DNA from: Gammaproteobacteria bacterium
GTDB taxonomy: Bacteria > Pseudomonadota > Gammaproteobacteria > S012-40
Assembly: GCA_029857925.1 (NCBI GenBank)
Contig: JAOUGF010000011.1
Location: 1 to 13,990, forward strand
Direction: 5' to 3'
Length of the DNA: 13,990 nucleotides
Position numbers and translations under genes: made by a program. The notes beneath the pieces are model-generated. The model did no database searches and was not told the origin of the DNA. It was given only the letters and a program-made list of their open reading frames with translations. Positions 6,817 through 13,990 of this stretch are shown piece by piece; positions within the stretch are counted from its first letter, which is position 1; each line of letters opens with the position of its first letter.

Positions 6817-7854
6817 ATGTCATTGGGACCGCTGATGCTGGATATAGCAGGCGTGCAACTTACAACGGAAGATCGTGAGATATTACGTCATCCCTTGGTG
6901 GGTGGCGTAATCCTGTTTACGCGCAACTATGAATCGCCAGAACAATTGATGGCTCTTACTAGTGCGATCCATCAAATACGCCATCCGGAACTACTCATCG
7001 CAGTTGATCATGAAGGCGGACGTGTCCAACGTTTTCGTTCCGGATTCACTCGACTCCCGTCGGCACGCGCTATCGGAAAATTATTTGAGAAATCCACTGC
7101 GGATGGTAAACGCGCGGCAGAGCAGCTAGGCTGGTTGATGGCTGCCGAATTGCGCGCCGCAGGGGTCGATTTTAGTTTTGCACCGGTATTGGATTTGGAG
7201 CGTGGCATTAGCGATGTTATTGGAGACCGTGGATTTGGCGCTGATCCTGATATCGTCGCCGAAGTCGCCCATTCTTATATGATAGGGATGCATAACGCGG
7301 GCATGGCCGCTGTTGGCAAACACTTTCCTGGCCACGGCAATGTGAAAGAGGATTCTCATATTGCAATTCCCGTCGATGACAGACGTTATGAAGATATTTT
7401 TTTCGATGATATTGTTCCTTTTCAGCGCATGATACATTACGGCCTTGATGCAGTTATGCCGGCACATGTGATCTATAAACAAGTGGATCAGCAACCCGCT
7501 GGATTTTCCGAAATTTGGATCAATCAAATTCTGCGCAAACGGTTAGGATTTCAAGGTGTGGTCTTCAGTGATGACCTCAATATGGCGGCCGCCCACGTCG
7601 CGGGTACTTTTACAGATCGCGCCAAACTCGCGTTGGATGCCGGATGCGACATGGCGCTGGCATGTAACAATCGTGCCGGTGCATTAGAAATTTTGGATCA
7701 AATGGGTCAATTTAGCAATCCAGCAGCGCAGTTGCGCTATGCGCGCATGCATGGTCGTAAGGCATCGTCTACTGAAGTCTTGACCAAAACTGCGCGTTGG
7801 CAAAATGCCGTGACGCTTGCTGGCGAACTAAGTAACGAGTTGAAACCCGCTTAG
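6817..7854 (+). CDS. nagZ: Beta-N-acetylhexosaminidase NagZ (GH3)
   Basis: A 345-residue cytoplasmic glycoside hydrolase that removes GlcNAc from GlcNAc-anhydroMurNAc peptides during peptidoglycan recycling; its product can affect AmpC induction in species that have AmpR. The GH3 signature KHFPGHGNVKEDSH (168-181) carries the Asp179/His181 acid-base dyad. Asp252 in FSDDLNM is the nucleophile by family alignment. AVDHEGGRVQRF (62-73) and the MLDIAG start are typical, and the length is normal for the short Gram-negative form. The ATG at 6817 is chosen because AGGGGG at 6805-6810 sits 6 nt upstream and the protein begins exactly where NagZ proteins do; the open frame extends upstream to 6694 without similarity. 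It is followed by a likely terminator. Confidence 0.95.
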   Translation: MSLGPLMLDIAGVQLTTEDREILRHPLVGGVILFTRNYESPEQLMALTSAIHQIRHPELLIAVDHEGGRVQRFRSGFTRLPSARAIGKLFEKSTADGKRAAEQLGWLMAAELRAAGVDFSFAPVLDLERGISDVIGDRGFGADPDIVAEVAHSYMIGMHNAGMAAVGKHFPGHGNVKEDSHIAIPVDDRRYEDIFFDDIVPFQRMIHYGLDAVMPAHVIYKQVDQQPAGFSEIWINQILRKRLGFQGVVFSDDLNMAAAHVAGTFTDRAKLALDAGCDMALACNNRAGALEILDQMGQFSNPAAQLRYARMHGRKASSTEVLTKTARWQNAVTLAGELSNELKPA

Positions 7855-7858
7855 GGGA

Positions 7859-7906
7859 GGGGCTAGAAGGTAAAATAGGGTATAATAGCCCCCTGCTTTT
7901 TCTTTT
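7859..7906 (+). terminator. Intrinsic terminator after nagZ
   Basis: GGGGCTA (7859-7865) pairs perfectly with TAGCCCC (7886-7892) around a 20-nt loop. After CTG come five T, a C and four T (7897-7906). It begins 5 nt past the nagZ stop. The loop is long for a classic terminator. It contains a perfect TATAAT at 7881-7886 without a recognisable -35 box. Confidence 0.5.
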
Positions 7907-7931
7907 GTTCAACTTGGAAACGAACTTAATT

Positions 7932-8300
7932 GTGGCAAATAAGTTATTGATTATAATGGTGAATACAGACCCTTCCAATCCGTCAGAATTGGGGGCTCCG
8001 TTTTTTCAGGCGACCGTGGCTGCCGCAATGGAGTTTGAAGTAGAGATCGTATTGACTGGCAGGGCCGGGGAACTCGCAAAAAAGGGATTCGCAGAAAAGA
8101 TATTCATTCAAAAGGGTAGCACTAAGAGTGTCTATTCATTCATGCAAGATGCCCATGAAGCTGGCGTAAAACTGAAAGTCTGTACGCCCACATTGGATTT
8201 GTGGGGCGAAGATTTGATTCCAGAAATTGTTGAAACTGTTGGTGGCGCTTATGTCATAAGCGAAGCAATGGACGATGACACCGTAACCTTCACCTATTAA
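7932..8300 (+). CDS. DsrE-family protein
   Basis: A 122-residue cytoplasmic protein of the DsrE/TusD-like fold, related to small sulfur-transfer proteins. Features are the opening strand ANKLLIIMVNTDP, then ELGAPFFQATVAAAMEFEVEIVLTGRAGELAKKGFAEKI and a conserved Cys in KVCTPTLDLWGED, the position where many DsrE-like proteins carry their sulfur-accepting Cys. I chose GTG at 7932 because the family usually begins (M/V)ANKLL; an in-frame TTG at 7905 falls in the terminator T-run and is unlikely, while the ATG at 7956 is too far inside. The ribosome site is weak (GGAAA about 11 nt away). It precedes the phosphoribosyltransferase gene by 14 nt and is probably in the same transcript. A sulfur role is inferred from the family; the link to purine or methylthio salvage is only contextual. 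Confidence 0.82.
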   Translation: MANKLLIIMVNTDPSNPSELGAPFFQATVAAAMEFEVEIVLTGRAGELAKKGFAEKIFIQKGSTKSVYSFMQDAHEAGVKLKVCTPTLDLWGEDLIPEIVETVGGAYVISEAMDDDTVTFTY

Positions 8301-8314
8301 ATAACGTAACCTAT

Positions 8315-8869
8315 ATGCCTATTACACCTGAAGAAGCTTGGCGCGTATTTCGCCAAGCGGATTGTTTACACACTTCCGCCCAAATTGATGTGGCGTTAAA
8401 TGATATGGCGCGCGAAATTACTGCAAAATTAGGCGATAAATCGCCCTTGGTTTTATGCGTCATGACCGGGGCGTTGATTCCCGCGGCACAATTATTATTA
8501 CGCCTTAATTTTCCATTAGAAATTGATTATCTGCACGCCACGCGCTATGGGAACGCCACCCTAGGTGGGCAGCTGCAGTGGATAGCGAGGCCACGGTTGT
8601 CGTTAAATGGCCGCATCATTTTGTTGGTGGACGACATCTTAGACGAAGGTCGTACGTTGGCCGCAATTATCGAAGATTGCCGAGCTGCGGGGGCAAGTGA
8701 GATTTATACTGCCACGCTGGTAACAAAGGATCGTTCGCGCGACACGCTGCAAAATTCCGATTTTAACGGCCTGACTGTGCCTGACCGGTATGTATTTGGA
8801 TATGGTATGGACTATAAAGGATATTTGCGCAATATTGCGGGGATATATGCGGTGAACGAACATGGCTGA
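8315..8869 (+). CDS. hpt: Hypoxanthine(-guanine) phosphoribosyltransferase
   Basis: A 184-residue type I phosphoribosyltransferase that joins hypoxanthine or guanine to PRPP to give IMP or GMP. The PRPP loop ILLVDDILDEGRTL (102-115) holds the acidic pair D106/D107. VMTGALIPAAQLLLRL (49-64) is the first flexible-loop side, and YVFGYGMDYKGYLRNIAGIYAV near the end contributes to purine binding as in other HPRTs. The length is normal. The ATG at 8315 has no strong ribosome site, so translation may depend on the DsrE gene 14 nt upstream. Its last 8 nt overlap the next gene, which should make hypoxanthine from methylthioinosine, so product and substrate of the two enzymes match. The enzyme class is secure; hypoxanthine against guanine preference is not. 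Confidence 0.92.
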   Translation: MPITPEEAWRVFRQADCLHTSAQIDVALNDMAREITAKLGDKSPLVLCVMTGALIPAAQLLLRLNFPLEIDYLHATRYGNATLGGQLQWIARPRLSLNGRIILLVDDILDEGRTLAAIIEDCRAAGASEIYTATLVTKDRSRDTLQNSDFNGLTVPDRYVFGYGMDYKGYLRNIAGIYAVNEHG

Positions 8870-9602
8870 GATCGCAATCATCGGTGGTACGGGTCTTACG
8901 TCGTTACACAATCTTCAAATCGTACGGCGCGAGGTTGTGCATACCCCTTACGGTGAACCTTCCGGACCCTTGGTGTATGGTTCGATATCCAACAAACAAG
9001 TAGTTTTCCTACCCCGCCATGGACCGGGACATACCATCCCGCCGCATAAAATTAATTATCGTGCAAATATCTACGCGCTGCAGGAAGTCGGGGTCAAGCA
9101 AGTGATCGCGGTCGCTGCCGTCGGAGGGATTCGAGCGGATCTAACGCCAGGCCGTCTGATGATACCTGACCAAATGATCGATTATACGTGGGGGCGCAGC
9201 ACCACGTTTTTTGAAGATAGCTTAAAGCAAGTTGTACACATCGATTTTACTGAACCGTATTGCAATGACCTGCGTTTAGTCTTATTAAAGGCGGGCAAAC
9301 AGCTTGGATTGAATATCGCTGCGCAGGGAGTGTACGCGGCGACTCAAGGTCCGCGTTTGGAGACCACCGCTGAAATAAATCGACTAGAGCGTGATGGCTG
9401 CGATATCGTTGGAATGACCGGCATGCCTGAGGCGGCATTGGCGCGCGAATTGGGTTTGTGTTACGCCAGTTGCTCCGTCGTCGCCAATATGGCCGCTGGG
9501 CGCGGAGATGAGGCGCTGACGATGGAACAGATCGAACGTAACCTTTCGGTGGGCATGGAGGATGTACGCCGACTGTTGGAGGCAACCATTCCCCTCTTGT
9601 AG
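8862..9602 (+). CDS. S-methyl-5'-thioinosine phosphorylase (MTAP/PNP family)
   Basis: A 246-residue trimeric nucleoside phosphorylase. Phosphate-site motifs GGTGL (8-12) and PRHGPGHTIPPHKINYRAN (51-69) are present, with GVYAATQGPRLET (156-168) and IVGMTGMPEAALARE (182-196) of the MTAP/PNP family. True MTAP enzymes carry an Asp pair (TDYD) that contacts the 6-amino group; the matching segment here reads VVANMAAG without Asp, which points to a 6-oxopurine substrate. With the strong resemblance to Pseudomonas MTIP (PA3004), this suggests phosphorolysis of methylthioinosine to hypoxanthine and methylthioribose-1-phosphate. The MTA deaminase it would need is not in the window. Its ATG lies inside the hpt end (8-nt overlap), indicating translational coupling. 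Plain MTAP activity is the alternative. Confidence 0.88.
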   Translation: MAEIAIIGGTGLTSLHNLQIVRREVVHTPYGEPSGPLVYGSISNKQVVFLPRHGPGHTIPPHKINYRANIYALQEVGVKQVIAVAAVGGIRADLTPGRLMIPDQMIDYTWGRSTTFFEDSLKQVVHIDFTEPYCNDLRLVLLKAGKQLGLNIAAQGVYAATQGPRLETTAEINRLERDGCDIVGMTGMPEAALARELGLCYASCSVVANMAAGRGDEALTMEQIERNLSVGMEDVRRLLEATIPLL

Positions 9603-9667
9603 AGGAACGGCATCAACCCAACGTGAATGTCTACAGTAAAAGGGCTGATTATTGTGTGCAGCCTACG

Positions 9668-10537
9668 TTAGGGATTCTTCGTTGGCTTCCCCATATCAAC
9701 AGACACTACCCTTGCGATTGCGCCAAACAGCGGGTGATCATAATAATGTAACTGATCCAGCCGAATACGCCGCGATTCAGCCAAGCGAAAACCCGCAATA
9801 CCCGGAGTGGGTGAGGAGGTTTTGGGAAGTTCGCTATCATTGCCCATTGAGAAATTCGGGCTTGAATGATCCAAAATATTTGCGGCGTGTAGCAATTCAG
9901 GCTGTCTGTAAAGCATGTCCACACCTAGATGTAAAAATCGCGTGGAGGTTAGGTTGATCACCCCTAAAAACGGCGGGGGAGGCTGGGGTTGCACAACACC
10001 AGGCGTAACAACTTCAGGTGGTGTATACGCGGCATCGGCAGTAAGATCAATATAGACCCCTACACCGCGTTCACCCTTCGTCGCGGGTTGGCGCCAGGCA
10101 GTATGCAACAAAACTTTGTAACCCGCGCTGGCGGTAAACTTGTCCACTAGAGGTGTTAATTTCATTTCGTTTAATGACAGAATTTGGAATGCGACCGGCG
10201 CCGGTTTTACCGGCACCCCGTTATTATTCGTGCTACTAGCGGCCGCATTCGCCGGGGGCGGGTTCGCTGTCGGTACAGCATGGGTTAACCGCTCAACATT
10301 TTTATCAACGGTGGGCATCCCAGGGTCGGGTAACCAATATTCTGATTGTAATCCGTTCGTTTCCGGATGCGCGAACACGATAATTTCCACTTCATACCAT
10401 TTATCAGAATCGACTTCCGCCGCCAATGCCTGTTCGCCGCCCAAACCACCCGCCAAAGTGATGAGTAAGATGTAACGCAAGAATTGGATTGTAGGTTTCA
10501 AACGACTCACGCCATAATAGGGATGCCCGATTGGCAC
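9668..10537 (-). CDS. csiV: CsiV-like periplasmic protein
   Basis: A 289-residue secreted protein of the CsiV family, described in Vibrio cholerae as a peptidoglycan-binding division factor. The signature KWYEVEIIVFAHPE (46-59), followed by SEYWLPDPG, is typical. The hydrophobic core (about 19-34) with cleavage near ALAA-EVD is a signal peptide. After a Pro/Ala/Asn-rich linker (about 88-110) comes FQILSLNEMKLTPLVDKF, and near the C-terminus ESRRIRLDQLHYYDHPLFGAIARV, both CsiV-like. The start is uncertain: GTG at 10537, GTG at 10510 and TTG at 10501 all precede the signal peptide and none has a clear ribosome site. It is convergent with the phosphorylase gene (65-nt gap) and divergent from def. 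Confidence 0.85.
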   Translation of the reverse strand: MPIGHPYYGVSRLKPTIQFLRYILLITLAGGLGGEQALAAEVDSDKWYEVEIIVFAHPETNGLQSEYWLPDPGMPTVDKNVERLTHAVPTANPPPANAAASSTNNNGVPVKPAPVAFQILSLNEMKLTPLVDKFTASAGYKVLLHTAWRQPATKGERGVGVYIDLTADAAYTPPEVVTPGVVQPQPPPPFLGVINLTSTRFLHLGVDMLYRQPELLHAANILDHSSPNFSMGNDSELPKTSSPTPGIAGFRLAESRRIRLDQLHYYDHPLFGAIARVVSVDMGKPTKNP

Positions 10538-10559
10538 GGTATTAAGTTAAACATATTTA
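10531..10559 (+). promoter_or_regulatory. Possible def promoter in the csiV-def gap
   Basis: TTGGCA at 10531-10536 and the weak -10 TATTTA at 10554-10559 are 17 bp apart. This would start transcription only a few bases before the def ATG at 10573. The -35 box overlaps the first csiV codons if csiV starts at 10537. The match is weak. Confidence 0.3.
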
Positions 10560-10572
10560 TAGGGTTGAGTAA

Positions 10573-11142
10573 ATGGCCATAAAAGAAGTCTTAAAAATGG
10601 GTGACCCGCGGTTACTACGTGTGGCGGAACCAGTGACTGAGTTTGGGACGTCAGAACTCCAGCAGACCGTTGATGATATGTTGGATACGATGATAGCGCT
10701 AAAAGGTGCTGGAATCGCAGCCCCCCAAATCGGAATCAATTTGCGCATAGTCATTTTTGGATTTGAACACAATCCACGCTACCCAGATGTGCCACCCATC
10801 CCTCTAACCGTATTGATCAACCCTCTGATAGTTTTTCAAACGGAAGAAACCGCAGAGGCGTGGGAAGGCTGCTTGAGCGTCCCAGGCATGCGTGGATTGG
10901 TACCTCGGGTGAGATGTATCAAATATAGCGGAAGAGACACGCAGGGCCATACCATTGAACGAACCGTTGCGGATTTCCATGCGCGCGTTGTTCAGCATGA
11001 ATGTGATCATTTGGACGGTGTGTTGTACCCACAACGGATTCGCGATTTGACAAAATTCGGCTTTATCGAGGCGCTTGAAGCAGCAGGATTGATACCCAGC
11101 ATTCCCAAGGAAACCAATCCCGGCAATAAAGGCAATCTTTAG
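10573..11142 (+). CDS. def: Peptide deformylase
   Basis: A 189-residue metalloenzyme that removes the formyl group from new N-termini at the ribosome. All three motifs are present: GAGIAAPQIG (45-54), EGCLS (98-102, with metal ligand Cys100) and QHECDHLDG (141-149, with His142, His146 and catalytic Glu143). The start at ATG 10573 gives the usual beginning AIKEVLKMGDPRLLRVAEP, and AGGGTTGAG lies upstream. The C-terminal tail after EALEAAGLIP is short and polar. The TAG stop (11140-11142) uses the first G of the palindromic repeat next to it, so the repeat insertion may have set or altered the last codons. Convergent with mfd. Confidence 0.96.
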   Translation: MAIKEVLKMGDPRLLRVAEPVTEFGTSELQQTVDDMLDTMIALKGAGIAAPQIGINLRIVIFGFEHNPRYPDVPPIPLTVLINPLIVFQTEETAEAWEGCLSVPGMRGLVPRVRCIKYSGRDTQGHTIERTVADFHARVVQHECDHLDGVLYPQRIRDLTKFGFIEALEAAGLIPSIPKETNPGNKGNL

Positions 11143-11298
11143 GGTACCTCTAAAAATTCGATCAGGGGATGCAGCACTAGGCGGAAAGGGGCGAAAAAGC
11201 GCAGTTTACACGTTGCCTCAAAGGCCTGACATATCTGCGCATTATTCGACCCATTTCAACGACGCGATGCGCCGCTCAGCGAATTTTTAGAGGTTCCC
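11142..11298. mobile_element. 157-bp palindromic MITE-like repeat, near-intact copy
   Basis: The ends are 19-bp inverted repeats with one mismatch: GGGTACCTCTAAAAATTCG at 11142-11160 and its complement at 11280-11298 (CGAATTTTTAGAGGTTCCC). The symmetry continues inward: TTCGaTcAG faces CTcAgCGAA, GCGCAG (11199-11204) faces CTGCGC (11235-11240), and at the very centre GCCT (11215-11218) faces AGGC (11222-11225). All pairs share one axis near 11220, so the transcript would fold into one long imperfect hairpin on either strand. There is no reading frame of note. The ends are transposon-like, possibly IS5-type, but I cannot confirm the family. It probably also acts as a two-way terminator for def and mfd. 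Confidence 0.72.
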
Positions 11299-11321
11299 TT
11301 TAAATATTGAATTTCTGTATC

Positions 11322-11501
11322 TGTTCCCCAATTAACTCGCTCAGGACGATGAGAGCCTGCGCTACGTAGTGATTTGGGCACGGCAGGACGGAAAGTGTCG
11401 AAATTGCGCAGTTTTTAATAAATCAATCGTTACTATGCGCCCCGCAATATAAGCCATTTCTTACGCTGTCAGCGCGGCTTCAGTGATTAATCGAGGTTCC
11501 C
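11322..11501. mobile_element. Diverged second copy of the same palindromic repeat
   Basis: It aligns in the same order with the first copy: TCGCTCAGG against TCGATCAGG, ACGGAAAGTGTCGAAA against GCGGAAAGGGGCGAAA, the shared core GCGCAGTTT (11406-11414), TATGCGC (11434-11440), CCATTTC, and the terminal GAGGTTCCC (11493-11501). The left end is degenerate and the left arm carries about 20 extra bases. The core pair GCGCA/TGCGC is kept although the loop sequence differs. An AT-rich spacer (11299-11321) separates it from the first copy. It ends exactly before the TTA at 11502-11504, which is the mfd stop codon on the other strand. Confidence 0.55.
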
Positions 11502-13990
11502 TTAAGCCAATTGTTGTATCAATTCGTCTAGAAGTGCAACCCGTGATTTGGCATCTGGCATAGGCACTAAAATACGTAGTCTATTTCCGCCCTCTAGGCG
11601 GAATTGTTTTGACTTTGTTTGAATAAGCTTTACGATTTTGATCGCATCTACCGCTGGTTTTTCGTCGAAAATCACACGTCCGCCTTGAGGGCCTAATTCA
11701 ATCTTGCGTATGCCCAGAGGTGTGGCGCGGTGGCGAAAGCCGGTGACAGTAAATAGCATCTTAGTTTGGTCTGGCAATAAGCCAAACCGATCTATCATCT
11801 CCACCTGTAGATCTCTAAGGTCTTCAGCGCTGATGGTATTGGCGATTCGTTTATACATAATCAATCGTGCATGGACATCTGGTAAATACGTGTCAGGGAT
11901 AAGTGCCGGTGTACCCAAATCAATTTCACTGCCATGTCGCAACGGGTGATCCATATCCAATTCTTTGCCGGATTTTAACGCCTGCACCGCTCGCCGCAAG
12001 AGCTCTGTATAAAGTGTAAAACCAACTTCTTGAATTTGCCCGCTTTGTTCTTCTCCAAGCAATTCGCCAGCACCGCGTATCTCCAAATCATGGGTCGCTA
12101 ACATGAATCCCGCGCCTAAAGTTTCCAAAGACGAGATAGCTTCTAGCCGCTTCACGGCGTCGGGCGTCATCGCGCCTTTTGGTGGGACGATTAGATATGC
12201 ATACGCACGATGATGAGAGCGTCCGACACGACCGCGTAATTGATGCAACTGCGCCAACCCTAATTTGTCGGCGCGATTTATGATTATAGTGTTGGCGTTT
12301 GGTATATCAATGCCGCTTTCAATAATAGTTGTAGCAAGAAGCACATTAAAGCGACGGTGATAAAAATCCGTCATAGTGTTTTCCAATTCGCGCTCACGCA
12401 TTTGACCGTGCGCAAAACGCACGTTAGCCTCCGGTACCAATGCACTTAGCTCTCGAGCGGTCTTTTCAATCGTATCTACTTCATTATGTAGAAAATATAC
12501 CTGGCCGCCTCTTTTCAACTCGCGTTGGACCGCTTCCTGTATAGTGCCACTATTCCATTGACAAACAAATGTCTTAACCGCATGTCGATGTGCAGGGGGG
12601 GTTGCTATGATTGACAGATCCCGCATACCCGCCAAAGACATGTTCATAGTGCGCGGAATAGGGGTCGCCGTGAGCGTCAGTATCGCGACCTGTGCACGCA
12701 AAGCCTTTAACTTTTCTTTTTGCCGAACCCCGAACCGATGTTCCTCGTCCACAATCAATAAACCCAAATCTTTAAATTTTATGTCATCTTGTATTAATTT
12801 GTGGGTCGCGATCAAAATGTCGATCTTTCCTTCCTCTAACCCTTTTAACGCGGCTGCTTGTTCTGACTTGGAACGGAAGCGTGACAAAACTTCTATTTTA
12901 AAAGGCCATTGTGAAAACCTATCGGAAAAATTCTGATAGTGTTGTTGTGCCAGCAATGTAGTGGGCACCAATACAGCTACTTGTTTGCCGCTGTTTGCAA
13001 CAAAAAACGCAGCACGCATCGCGACTTCTGTTTTACCGAAACCTACATCACCGCAAATCACTCTGTCCATTGGTTTGCCTGACTGCAGGTCTTTTAATGT
13101 GGCGTCTATCGCCTGTTGTTGATCTGGTGTTTCTTCATAAGGAAACGACGCGGCAAAACTAAGATATTCAGCTTCATTTGTCGTAAACTTAAAACCTTTC
13201 GCAGCTTCGCGCCGTGCATAAATATCAAGCAATTCCGCGGCGACATCTCTCGCCTTTTCAGTGGCCTTACGCTTTGCGCGTTGCCATTGGTCTGTACCCA
13301 ATTTATGTAATGGGACGTTATCAGAATTCGCGCCGGTGTAGCGGCTAATCAGATGTAACGAAGAAACCGGCACATAGAGCTTGTCGCTTTCCGCGTATTG
13401 CAAGGCTAAAAACTCCATTTCCGCGCCTTGTACTGGTAGTTTTTGCAGTCCTAAATATCGTCCTACACCGTAATCCTCATGCACCACCGGTGATCCTATC
13501 AGCAAATCGGTAAGGTCACGAATGACAGCTTCAGTATCACGTTGAGTACGTGATCGCCTGCGTTTTTGCTGTACACGACTACCGAAAAGCTGAGGTTCCG
13601 CAATGACTGTGATCGCGGGCTCAACAAGCACTAATCCAACCTCCAGCGGCGCCACAGTCAATCCGAGTGGAAAACTGCCTTTAAGAAAATCGACCCATCC
13701 ATCGACAAGGGTAGGGCGAATATTGGCGCCTAAGAGCATTTCACGTATCAGTTCAAGTCGTCCTTCAGATTCCGCAGTGATTAGCGTACGTCCCTGGTAC
13801 GATCGGATATATTTTTCTAGAGGTTCAGTAGCGACTTCATGCCGATTGGAAATCTCCAAGGCAGGCGCTATCATCGTGTCATAATTTAACGTAGATTCGC
13901 TTTTTTCTTCGACACGATAGCTTTGCAATTGTATTAGAGAAGATCTATGTAGCGTAGTCGATAACAATTCGGGGGTGACGAATAAAGTTT
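11502..13990 (-). CDS. mfd: Transcription-repair coupling factor Mfd (partial at right edge)
   Basis: This DNA translocase removes RNA polymerase stalled at lesions and recruits UvrA. About 828 codons are visible; the frame stays open to the window edge, so some 330 N-terminal residues (most of the UvrB-like part) lie outside. Numbering from the codon at 13967: a UvrB-like remnant (TAESEGRLELIREML), the RNA-polymerase-interacting domain (VVHEDYGVGRYLGL, about 161-174, to LYVPVSSLHLISRY), Walker A GDVGFGKTEV (306-315), DEEH (407-410), TLTATPIPRT (431-440), AHGQMRERE (519-527), TTIIESGIDIP and QLRGRVGRS (576-584), then the C-terminal UvrA-regulating domain. The motifs track E. coli Mfd closely and none is damaged. 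The TTG at 13967 is not the real start because homology continues upstream. It is convergent with def. Confidence 0.96.
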   Translation of the reverse strand, partial: TLFVTPELLSTTLHRSSLIQLQSYRVEEKSESTLNYDTMIAPALEISNRHEVATEPLEKYIRSYQGRTLITAESEGRLELIREMLLGANIRPTLVDGWVDFLKGSFPLGLTVAPLEVGLVLVEPAITVIAEPQLFGSRVQQKRRRSRTQRDTEAVIRDLTDLLIGSPVVHEDYGVGRYLGLQKLPVQGAEMEFLALQYAESDKLYVPVSSLHLISRYTGANSDNVPLHKLGTDQWQRAKRKATEKARDVAAELLDIYARREAAKGFKFTTNEAEYLSFAASFPYEETPDQQQAIDATLKDLQSGKPMDRVICGDVGFGKTEVAMRAAFFVANSGKQVAVLVPTTLLAQQHYQNFSDRFSQWPFKIEVLSRFRSKSEQAAALKGLEEGKIDILIATHKLIQDDIKFKDLGLLIVDEEHRFGVRQKEKLKALRAQVAILTLTATPIPRTMNMSLAGMRDLSIIATPPAHRHAVKTFVCQWNSGTIQEAVQRELKRGGQVYFLHNEVDTIEKTARELSALVPEANVRFAHGQMRERELENTMTDFYHRRFNVLLATTIIESGIDIPNANTIIINRADKLGLAQLHQLRGRVGRSHHRAYAYLIVPPKGAMTPDAVKRLEAISSLETLGAGFMLATHDLEIRGAGELLGEEQSGQIQEVGFTLYTELLRRAVQALKSGKELDMDHPLRHGSEIDLGTPALIPDTYLPDVHARLIMYKRIANTISAEDLRDLQVEMIDRFGLLPDQTKMLFTVTGFRHRATPLGIRKIELGPQGGRVIFDEKPAVDAIKIVKLIQTKSKQFRLEGGNRLRILVPMPDAKSRVALLDELIQQLA

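Noticed and set aside
9603..9667. Possible bidirectional terminator between the phosphorylase and csiV genes
   Set aside because: The best stem (AGGGCTG with GCAGCCT) needs a bulge and has no T-run.
11142..11501. A small gene or non-coding RNA gene in the def-mfd gap
   Set aside because: No credible reading frame or promoter was seen, and the palindromic symmetry explains the sequence better.
13945..13967. Treating mfd as a short gene starting at TTG 13967
   Set aside because: The frame is open to the window edge and the UvrB-like homology continues upstream, so it is cut by the window and not truncated.

Overview
This 14-kb window looks like chromosomal DNA from a gammaproteobacterium of moderate GC content. 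The evidence is the nagZ / methylthioinosine phosphorylase / CsiV / mfd neighbourhood, which from memory resembles PA3005-PA3002 of Pseudomonas, together with CsiV, a gammaproteobacterial family, and typical housekeeping proteins. I cannot name the genus. No phage, plasmid, CRISPR, tRNA or rRNA sequence was seen.

Left half, all on the minus strand and read right to left: a CHASE2 adenylate cyclase (3952-6090), a secreted SH3-domain protein (3338-3820), an M48 metalloprotease (2308-3315), a FadL-like outer-membrane barrel protein (1071-2324), a small PD-(D/E)XK-like protein (526-1038), and the N-terminal part of a DinG/YoaA Fe-S helicase that runs off the left edge (1-407). The SH3, M48 and barrel genes are tightly packed (22-nt gap, then a 17-nt overlap) and look like an envelope operon. 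The cyclase just upstream would make cAMP in response to an unknown extracytoplasmic signal.

Middle, plus strand: a Nudix hydrolase (6190-6618) divergent from the cyclase and with a good promoter; nagZ (6817-7854) for peptidoglycan recycling; then a likely three-gene salvage operon of a DsrE-like protein (7932-8300), a hypoxanthine phosphoribosyltransferase (8315-8869) and an MTIP/MTAP-family phosphorylase (8862-9602). The last two form a pathway: methylthioinosine is split to hypoxanthine, which the transferase turns into IMP.

Right part: csiV on the minus strand (9668-10537), divergent def (10573-11142), and the C-terminal two thirds of mfd on the minus strand, running off the right edge (11502-13990). 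The 359-bp gap between the convergent def and mfd genes is filled by two related copies of a long palindromic, MITE-like repeat. One is a near-intact 157-bp palindrome and the other is older and diverged. Their ends coincide with the stop codons of def and mfd. This repeat pair is the most unusual structure in the window. The rest is recognisable as known families, though the envelope cassette and the extended M48 protein deserve attention. I found no clear evidence of a wholly new defence or mobile system.
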